Of a DNA stretch of 6,606 nt, positions 1-4,607 are shown piece by piece (the first letter of the stretch is position 1; each line of letters opens with the position of its first letter). The stretch spans positions 1 to 6,606 of the forward strand of contig JAISAX010000847.1 in the NCBI GenBank assembly GCA_031266495.1, in the 5' to 3' direction. Below the pieces are notes generated by a model that worked only from the letters and a program-made list of their open reading frames with translations, was not told the DNA's origin and did no database searches. The position numbers and the translations under genes were made by a program. This stretch comes from Opitutaceae bacterium. Lineage in GTDB: Bacteria; Verrucomicrobiota; Verrucomicrobiae; Opitutales; Opitutaceae.

Positions 1-30
1 CGAGGTTCATCATGAAGGAATATACGCCCG

Positions 31-64
31 CCCCGCCTCCCGTCCTCAGCGAGGGTTGGCGGGG
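31..64. repeat. Two-part inverted repeat (hairpin with internal loop)
   Basis: The outer arms CCCCGCC (31-37) and GGCGGGG (58-64) are perfect complements. Inside them, CCTC (44-47) and GAGG (51-54) form a second short stem around AGC. Neither strand has a run of T directly after the structure, so a classical intrinsic terminator is not supported. It could still fold at the end of a transcript arriving from either side. Confidence 0.4.
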
Positions 65-83
65 ATTGCGCATTTCTTGCGAC

Positions 84-110
84 GGGGGGGGGGGGGAGGG
101 AGGGACGGGG
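84..110. repeat. G13 homopolymer and G-rich tract
   Basis: Thirteen consecutive G (84-96) are followed by GGG, GGG and GGGG runs separated by one or two bases up to 110. On the plus strand this fits a G-quadruplex-forming pattern. A transcript of the minus-strand esterase gene would carry the complementary C-rich sequence. The run lies outside any credible gene, so length changes would not switch a reading frame here. Confidence 0.7.
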
Positions 111-120
111 CGACGCGTAG

Positions 121-142
121 CGGCATGCGTCCCTGCATGCCG
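121..142 (-). terminator. Stem-loop after the esterase stop, possible transcript end
   Basis: CGGCATGC (121-128) and GCATGCCG (135-142) form a perfect 8-bp stem with a 6-base loop, 41 bases past the esterase TAG. In the minus-strand transcript the stem is followed by C-rich sequence, not a U-tract. If it ends or stabilises the transcript it is not a canonical rho-independent terminator. The palindrome is certain; the function is a guess. Confidence 0.35.
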
Positions 143-183
143 TCCGGCGCAGGGGGATACTCGCGACGCCCGTATCTCCGCGA

Positions 184-1605
184 CTATTTCAACCCGAGGC
201 TGTTTTTCAGCCAGGCGCTGGCCGCGGCGCTTTCCTCGGGCACGGGCGAGTGGCCGGCCTCGAGCGCGAGCGTGAGGGTTTTCGGCGCGGTGATCACGTT
301 GTAAGCCGAATACATTGAGGTGGGCGGGCAGGTCTCGTCGTTGTAGCCCCAGGTGTAGTGGCCGGGCACCTTGATCCGCCGGGCGAAATTCACCGCGTCG
401 TAGTAGGCTGTGGTCGCGATCTGTTCGGGGGTGGCGTTACCGCTCGGGCTGCCGTCCGTTTTCGGGGCAAACATGTGCGGCCAGCCGCCGGCGCGGCCGT
501 GCAGGTAGCCGGTCACGTCGCTGTACGCCGGATAGTGCGCAGCCACGGCCTTGACGCGCGGATCGAGCGCCGTGGTGACGATCGCAAGCAGGCCACCCTG
601 GCTGCCGCCGCTGACGGCGAGGTTTTGCCCGTCCCACCCGGGTTGCGAGGTGAGAAAGTTGTTCGCCTGCACGCAGCTCAGGAAGACGCGCCGGTAGTAA
701 TAGCGGTCGCGGTTGTCGCGGTTGTACGCGGGGTAGCTGTCGAGCGCGCCGGTGCGGAGCTGGTCGTAGAGTTCGCCGGGCAGGTTGACCGGGATGCCGT
801 GGATGCCGATCTGCAAGGTGATCGCCCCCGCCGTCGGCGCGCCGCCGTACGGGCGCACGCCAGCGCCGGGCACGTGCAGGATGGCCGGATACTTGCCGGC
901 GGCTTTCGGCACGGAGAGCATGCCGTAGATGCGCGCGAAATACTGCGGGCCTTGCTGCCCGACAGTGCGGAAGCTCACATGGTAAACGTTGAAGGCGCCG
1001 GTGCTTTTTTCCGGCACGAGTTGCATCGTCGGATCGAGCGGCACCGTCCTGAGCTGGTCGAGCCCGGCCTGCCAGAACGCGTCAAAATCCTCCGGTTCGG
1101 TCTGGGTGGGCCTGATTTTTTCGGGTTCATAGCCGGCCGTGGCGAGGCTGCGGTAGGTGCGGCCGCCGGCCTGCACGGTCACGATGCAGCGCAGGAAACC
1201 GGGTTCCGTCAGCGTGCCGCCGTCGATGACGAGCCCGGCGGCCGGAAGAACGGCGGTCTTTTTCGCGGAGGGGAATTTTTCGGGTCCGGTCTGGTAGCTG
1301 ACGACAATGCCTTCGAGCGGTTCGTTGTCGGCGGTGACGTTGACGGTGAATCGGACCGGTTCGCCGAGCCGGTAGGTCCAGTCGCGGTGGTCGGGCGCCA
1401 CGCGCACCTGCACGGTGGCCACGCGGGCGGAGGCGTGGGCCGGCACGGGGCCGACGACAAAAGCCGGATCGGCCGCGGGTCCGGCGGAGGCGACCGGTCC
1501 GGAGGCAGCCGCCGACTGCACCGGCAAGGCGGCAAACGGTGTCGCGAGTGCGACAAGACTGAGCAGGGTGAGAAGGCGCGGAAGGCGCAACAGGGTTGGT
1601 TTCAT
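184..1605 (-). CDS. Secreted CE7-type acetyl xylan esterase / cephalosporin-C deacetylase
   Basis: This 473-residue protein probably removes acetyl groups from xylan or acetylated oligosaccharides outside the cytoplasm. Residues 1 to about 34 are a signal peptide: basic start, hydrophobic core LLTLLSLVALA, Ala-rich cleavage region. An Ala/Pro/Gly-rich linker follows, then a beta-rich N-terminal domain (about 61-160), then an alpha/beta-hydrolase domain (about 170-473). The hydrolase part carries CE7 (AXE1 family) landmarks: YYYRRVF at 302-308, nucleophile Ser335 in GGSQGG, likely Asp423 in NDETCPP, SAYN at 433-436 and likely His452 in AGHS. The usual CE7 oxyanion-hole motif RGQ is not visible; IGIHGIP (266-272) occupies about that place, and the His is followed by Ser instead of the common Glu. 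I chose the ATG at 1605 because the signal peptide begins there; the frame extends 41 codons further upstream, but only through repeat-bearing DNA. The best ribosome-site candidate, AAGGTGG, ends 15 bases before the ATG and is weak. The gene follows a 374-base spacer, so it may have its own promoter. The family is fairly secure; the exact substrate is not. Confidence 0.88.
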   Translation of the reverse strand: MKPTLLRLPRLLTLLSLVALATPFAALPVQSAAASGPVASAGPAADPAFVVGPVPAHASARVATVQVRVAPDHRDWTYRLGEPVRFTVNVTADNEPLEGIVVSYQTGPEKFPSAKKTAVLPAAGLVIDGGTLTEPGFLRCIVTVQAGGRTYRSLATAGYEPEKIRPTQTEPEDFDAFWQAGLDQLRTVPLDPTMQLVPEKSTGAFNVYHVSFRTVGQQGPQYFARIYGMLSVPKAAGKYPAILHVPGAGVRPYGGAPTAGAITLQIGIHGIPVNLPGELYDQLRTGALDSYPAYNRDNRDRYYYRRVFLSCVQANNFLTSQPGWDGQNLAVSGGSQGGLLAIVTTALDPRVKAVAAHYPAYSDVTGYLHGRAGGWPHMFAPKTDGSPSGNATPEQIATTAYYDAVNFARRIKVPGHYTWGYNDETCPPTSMYSAYNVITAPKTLTLALEAGHSPVPEESAAASAWLKNSLGLK

Positions 1606-1680
1606 TGGTGTGAAGAACGACCACCTTGGAACGCCGGCAGCGGCAAAACAAGACCTCACTGGTGTTACGCGGCACGGCAG

Positions 1681-1795
1681 TCGAAAGTCGAAGGTCTGAA
1701 AGTGGAAGGTCGAGTCTGCGCTTCGCACTCTTCAAGGGACGCGAGCGGAGCACGCGGTGATGACTTGCGACTTTCAGACTTTGAAACCTTTGACC
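1681..1795. repeat. Inverted pair of short-unit tracts (TCGAAAG-like)
   Basis: On the plus strand 1681-1713 reads as near-repeats: TCGAAAG, TCGAAGG, TCTGAAAG, TGGAAGG, TCGAGTC. The minus strand of 1761-1795 reads as similar units: TCAAAGG, TTTCAAAG, TCTGAAAG, TCGCAAG. The two tracts therefore face each other as imperfect inverted repeats, with TCTGAAAG shared exactly, around a 47-base centre. This could be a small intergenic repeat element or a large imperfect hairpin. It has no coding capacity of its own. Confidence 0.55.
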
Positions 1796-1822
1796 GTGGC
1801 GCGGGCGAAACGCCCGCGCCAC
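1796..1822. repeat. Perfect GC-rich hairpin, 12-bp stem and 3-base loop
   Basis: GTGGCGCGGGCG (1796-1807), AAA (1808-1810) and CGCCCGCGCCAC (1811-1822) form a perfect stem-loop. It lies 29 bases past the TAA that closes the extended frame of the toroid-like gene, a natural place for a transcript end. No T-run follows on either strand, so it may be a REP-like intergenic palindrome or an mRNA-stabilising structure rather than a standard terminator. Confidence 0.6.
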
Positions 1823-1846
1823 GTCAAGGCCGTCTGCGTACCTTCA

Positions 1847-1888
1847 GATGTTAAATGTTCAGCGTTCGATGTTCGGTGTTCAGCGTTT
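1847..1888 (-). repeat. Six-unit 7-bp tandem repeat (GAACNNY-like)
   Basis: On the minus strand the sequence divides into consecutive heptads AAACGCT, GAACACC, GAACATC, GAACGCT, GAACATT, TAACATC. Each keeps AAC at the same place while the last bases vary. In one frame it encodes Thr-Leu-Asn-Thr-Glu-His-Arg-Thr-Leu-Asn, the end of the read-through frame of the upstream gene. The units are too short, and lack spacers, for a CRISPR array. I recall similar tracts between genes in Verrucomicrobiota genomes but cannot confirm that here. Confidence 0.65.
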
Positions 1889-1979
1889 CATCCTTTCCCA
1901 CCACTTTCAATTGCACCTCCGGAACGGTAATCCTTCCCTGGATGAACAGGCGGACGAAGGCCTGATGCGGTGACAAGAA
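1851..1979 (-). other. In-frame open extension beyond the TGA of the toroid-like gene
   Basis: Directly after the TGA at 1982-1980 the same frame continues for 42 codons to a TAA at 1853-1851. The first 28 or so residues (FLSPHQAFVRLFIQG, then ITVPEVQLKVV) alternate hydrophobic and polar residues like beta strands and fit the beta-rich C-terminus before the stop. The last dozen residues come from the heptad repeat. This suggests that the native protein may end here and that the TGA is a nonsense change (one base from CGA, AGA or TGG) or a sequence error. Chance openness of 42 codons in GC-rich DNA is the alternative. Confidence 0.5.
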
Positions 1980-3815
1980 TCACACTTTCCGTACCGGCGT
2001 TTCCGCAAGCGGATCGACATGGACGAGAACGGAACCGCCTGCACCGGGCCAGGTGATTTGCCAGGCATCGTCATTGGTCATACGGATGCCCCCGTCTCCC
2101 CGCCGGTCGAAAGGTCGTGGAGCGGGCAGCGCGGGCACATCGCGCCCCCAGCAGATCATCCACACACAGGCGGCGCGCTCCTGCTGTTTCAGGGTGTTTT
2201 CCGCCCAGATGGCTTCCCAGACCACTTCGCCCGATTCACGCCAGAGTCGCGGGCGCACCCCCGAACCGAGCGGCAGGAAAAACACGGTCACCGGTTCGCC
2301 GCCGGCTTCGATCAGGAGGCGTGAAACGTCCATGCCGAGTTCTTCCCTGGCGATGGTGAAATCAGCCCCCGTCAACACGAGCTGGTCTGCGAGGAGATTC
2401 CACGAACGCGAAAGCCCTGGCATGCGACGCAGGATACAGGCGTCGGGACCGTCTTGCAGGGAATCGGTCAGGCCGACGACAGGAGGGACAACGACATCGG
2501 TGAGTGCGTTTTTCAGATACGCTGCCTGTTTGTCGCGTGCGGGATGGAAGCGGTCGATACCTCCCTCGTGGGTATGCCAGCGCAGGAATCCCCACCCGTC
2601 GCCCTGCGTGGCGAAGGCGACAGGCATCGACTGCCAGGAGAGTCCCCATGCGGTGTGCTCGGTTTGCGGCATGATCGGATACCGCGACATCGTGCCGAGA
2701 CGCGCATGGCGCCCGGGCGATATCCAGGCACGGGCAATGGTTTCTCCAAAACACGGAACCTCGATATGTTCGCCCACCGGCTGGCGCGGACCGGCAAGCG
2801 CATGCCAGCCGAGTTCGTTGAAAAGGTGACCGAAATCGAGGTCTGGATGGTTGTCCCCGGTTTTTGGGAACTTGTCGTTTCCGGGACAAATAGTGTCGCG
2901 ATAGCGGATGATTTCAGGGCGCGCGGCAAAGGCATATGTGCGGATGACGGGCACCCGGGGGCCGCTGCCAAAGGCGTCCTCAATGCCAAGGAGCTGATGA
3001 AAAAGCTTTTTGTATTTGGCATAAAGCGATGCAGGCAGTTGACGGGCCAAGAGGAGGAGAGCCGAGAGTTCGGTGAGAATACCGGCCGTGTGCATGTCGC
3101 TCAGATGCTCTCCCCAGCCCCAGTGATGCCGCATCCAGTACCCGGCGGCGCCGTCCATTGCCGCGACAAGACGCGGCGGCGCATCGGCGCCGGAGTCGCT
3201 GGTGTGTTCCCACAAAAGCCAGGCGCAGACGAGACTGCCCATGTATCTGTTGGGATAATACACGATGGCGGAGGCAACCTCGCGCTCGAACCAGAAAAAG
3301 AGGTTCGCGAGCATGGGGTCCAGTTCGGCGATGGCCTGGGGCGAAAGCCGGTCACGGTACGCAACGGAAAGGGCGATGAGATTAAGGCCGATGAAAAACG
3401 CGGCGTTGGCGTCCTCGGGATAGGGATCCTCGGCATACCACTTGAGGCAACCATGACGGGGGGAACCGTCGAGGCACTGGAGACGACGGATGCCGGCAAG
3501 GATGTCGGCAACAGGCACAGGAAGTTCGTCGAGGGCGCCAACTTGGGCCGCGAGGATGAGGCGGCCAGCCGCCGTCACTCCGGAATGAACGCAGGGGGAC
3601 TCCGCAACGGGACGCGTGTGCCCGGGCCCGGTCGATGTCCAGAGCCCGAGCTTTTTGTTGAACGTTTCGGGAAACGTCAGAGGAGAAGTAACAGCGGAGG
3701 GACCGGATGAAACGGATGCCTCCGCGCCGGGCAGGGAGCGGGTACGGGGCGGCGCGGAACCGGAGCGTTTGATCCTGCGCCGGAGGACGGATCGCGGAGC
3801 CATGAGTGGCGGCAT
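1980..3815 (-). CDS. Uncharacterised protein, predicted alpha/alpha-toroid plus beta-rich domain
   Basis: I do not recognise a named family for this 611-residue protein. Residues 1-47 are Arg/Ser/Pro-rich and look disordered. Residues about 80-345 are helix-rich, with repeated Trp/aromatic segments such as FFWFERE (173-179), CAWLLWEH (197-204), YWMRHHWGWGEHLSDMHTAG (226-245) and LFNELGWHAL (331-340). Residues about 350-611 are beta-rich (WGLSWQSMP at 390-398, GWGFLRWHTHEGG at 407-419). An alpha-helical toroid followed by a beta sheet is the architecture of heparinase II/III-like and several other polysaccharide lyase families, so a lyase or a protein handling oligosaccharides is a fair guess. 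The His/Trp/Glu cluster at 230-243 and His414/His416 are candidate functional residues. No catalytic motif can be assigned with confidence. No signal peptide is visible from either ATG (3815 or 3803), unlike the exported neighbours; the basic RRR at 12-14 is not followed by a hydrophobic stretch. The start lies 26 bases after the pseudopilin stop, with no good ribosome site (a GGAG is 19 bases upstream). The stop may be premature, because the frame continues to 1851. Confidence 0.7.
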   Translation of the reverse strand: MPPLMAPRSVLRRRIKRSGSAPPRTRSLPGAEASVSSGPSAVTSPLTFPETFNKKLGLWTSTGPGHTRPVAESPCVHSGVTAAGRLILAAQVGALDELPVPVADILAGIRRLQCLDGSPRHGCLKWYAEDPYPEDANAAFFIGLNLIALSVAYRDRLSPQAIAELDPMLANLFFWFEREVASAIVYYPNRYMGSLVCAWLLWEHTSDSGADAPPRLVAAMDGAAGYWMRHHWGWGEHLSDMHTAGILTELSALLLLARQLPASLYAKYKKLFHQLLGIEDAFGSGPRVPVIRTYAFAARPEIIRYRDTICPGNDKFPKTGDNHPDLDFGHLFNELGWHALAGPRQPVGEHIEVPCFGETIARAWISPGRHARLGTMSRYPIMPQTEHTAWGLSWQSMPVAFATQGDGWGFLRWHTHEGGIDRFHPARDKQAAYLKNALTDVVVPPVVGLTDSLQDGPDACILRRMPGLSRSWNLLADQLVLTGADFTIAREELGMDVSRLLIEAGGEPVTVFFLPLGSGVRPRLWRESGEVVWEAIWAENTLKQQERAACVWMICWGRDVPALPAPRPFDRRGDGGIRMTNDDAWQITWPGAGGSVLVHVDPLAETPVRKV

Positions 3816-3841
3816 GGTGGGCGTTTGCAGGAGACTCCGCC

Positions 3842-4546
3842 TTATTGGAGAACCGTCCAGTTTGTGGCGGGATCTTCAGTCCACGGGAAACTCACCTGTC
3901 CGGGAACGTATTTGGTTTGTTCCCGAGTAAGCGAGGCGGCGTGGCCATCGAGATATACGACGTTCATCCGGTTCTTCTGGCCGTGGATGAATTGCTCGTG
4001 GATATCCGTGCGGCCCACGCTTCGATTCCAGGGGTTGCAGTAGTCGGTTTCGATACGGGTGCCCAGTTCGCCGAAGAGGATGAGTTTGGCCGGGTTTTCG
4101 ATCCGGTCGAAATACTGCACGGGAACATCGTTGGCAGGGAGACCGATCGCCGGGTTGATACCGTATCCGGGACCGGCTTTGCCTTGTTCGAACTGGGTGG
4201 GATAGAGGGACGGGTACAGCGCCCAGGCAGCGGGACAGGCGAGTTGCTTGCCGTAACGCATCTGGTCCCTGGTCATGTTGAGGTAGGAGGCGAGTTTGTC
4301 TTCCTTGGTGCTTTTCGCGGGAGGGATCGTCGCGTGATGCCCCATGGCGATTTTTTGCCGGTTGTCGGATACATAGAGCTGGTGAGCGATGCCGAGTTGG
4401 CGGAGGTTACTGAGACACTGGGTCGAACGGGCACTGCCCATGATGCGTCCGTAACCGGCAAAGGAGAGCGCGGCGAGAATGCCGATGATGGCGATGACGG
4501 TGAGCAATTCGATCAGGGTGAAGCCGGAGTTGTGTTTTGTGTTCAT
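3842..4546 (-). CDS. Type II-secretion-like pseudopilin, H-Xn-DG type
   Basis: This 234-residue protein begins with a class III prepilin leader: MNTKHNSG, then the cleavage site Gly8/Phe9 and FTLIELLTVIAIIGILAAL, with Glu at position 5 of the mature protein. A prepilin peptidase should cut and methylate it. The hydrophobic helix (about 9-30) anchors it in the inner membrane before assembly. The segment CLSNLRQLGIAHQLYVSDN (44-62) is typical of the G-type family. The C-terminal part has His188, eleven residues, then DGHA (200-203), a spacing variant of the H-X9-DG motif of the large prepilin-like families in Verrucomicrobiota, Lentisphaerota and Planctomycetota. An upstream GTG at 4573 would add nine residues ahead of a normal leader, so I prefer the ATG at 4546. 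Neither start has a clear ribosome site. The gene sits between a beta-helix protein and the toroid-like gene, 61 and 26 bases away. No other secretion-system gene is nearby, so it may use a system encoded elsewhere or act as a minor structural subunit for export of its neighbours. Confidence 0.9.
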   Translation of the reverse strand: MNTKHNSGFTLIELLTVIAIIGILAALSFAGYGRIMGSARSTQCLSNLRQLGIAHQLYVSDNRQKIAMGHHATIPPAKSTKEDKLASYLNMTRDQMRYGKQLACPAAWALYPSLYPTQFEQGKAGPGYGINPAIGLPANDVPVQYFDRIENPAKLILFGELGTRIETDYCNPWNRSVGRTDIHEQFIHGQKNRMNVVYLDGHAASLTREQTKYVPGQVSFPWTEDPATNWTVLQ

Positions 4547-4607
4547 GGGAGTGACGGGGAAAAATTGCTGCACAGGCAGATGGTTTGATTGTGATGCGTG
4601 ACGTTGG

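Larger units (their letters stand above)
1..183. other. Non-coding 3' flank of the esterase gene
   Basis: No convincing gene is visible here on either strand. The stretch lies downstream of the esterase stop codon and contains two inverted repeats (31-64 and 121-142) and a G-rich tract starting with 13 consecutive G (84-96). A plus-strand reading frame starting at 12 runs through the poly-G tract and then gives an Arg/Ala-rich translation into the antisense of the esterase gene. I regard that frame as chance. Confidence 0.6.
1606..1979. other. Repeat-rich spacer between toroid-like gene and esterase gene
   Basis: This 374-base gap holds two oppositely oriented TCGAAAG-like tracts (1681-1713, 1761-1795), a perfect hairpin (1796-1822), a six-unit heptad repeat (1847-1888), and an open in-frame continuation of the upstream gene (1851-1979). 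I could not find a convincing -35/-10 pair for the esterase on the minus strand. No independent gene is supported here. Confidence 0.6.

Noticed and set aside
84..96. Phase-variable poly-G switch
   Set aside because: The run lies in no credible gene and not at a recognisable promoter, so a switching role has no support beyond the homopolymer itself.
12..275. Small plus-strand gene starting MKEYTP
   Set aside because: The frame crosses the 13-G run, becomes Arg/Ala-rich and overlaps the 3' end of the esterase in antisense. No ribosome site precedes it.
1606..1728. 41-codon N-terminal extension of the esterase
   Set aside because: The extension would place a signal peptide internally, and its codons come from repeat-bearing spacer DNA.
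358..1854. 498-codon open frame on the plus strand over the esterase gene
   Set aside because: It is antisense to a gene with clear family motifs and a signal peptide. Its translation is rich in Gly, Arg, Val and Ala with no domain, as expected from the complement of GC-rich coding DNA.
1847..1888. CRISPR-like array
   Set aside because: The units are 7 bases, contiguous and without spacers, so this is a simple tandem repeat.
2454..3710. 418-codon open frame on the plus strand over the toroid-like gene
   Set aside because: It has no recognisable motif and a low-complexity composition. The opposite frame is longer, has ordered hydrophobic and aromatic patterns, and fits the operon direction.
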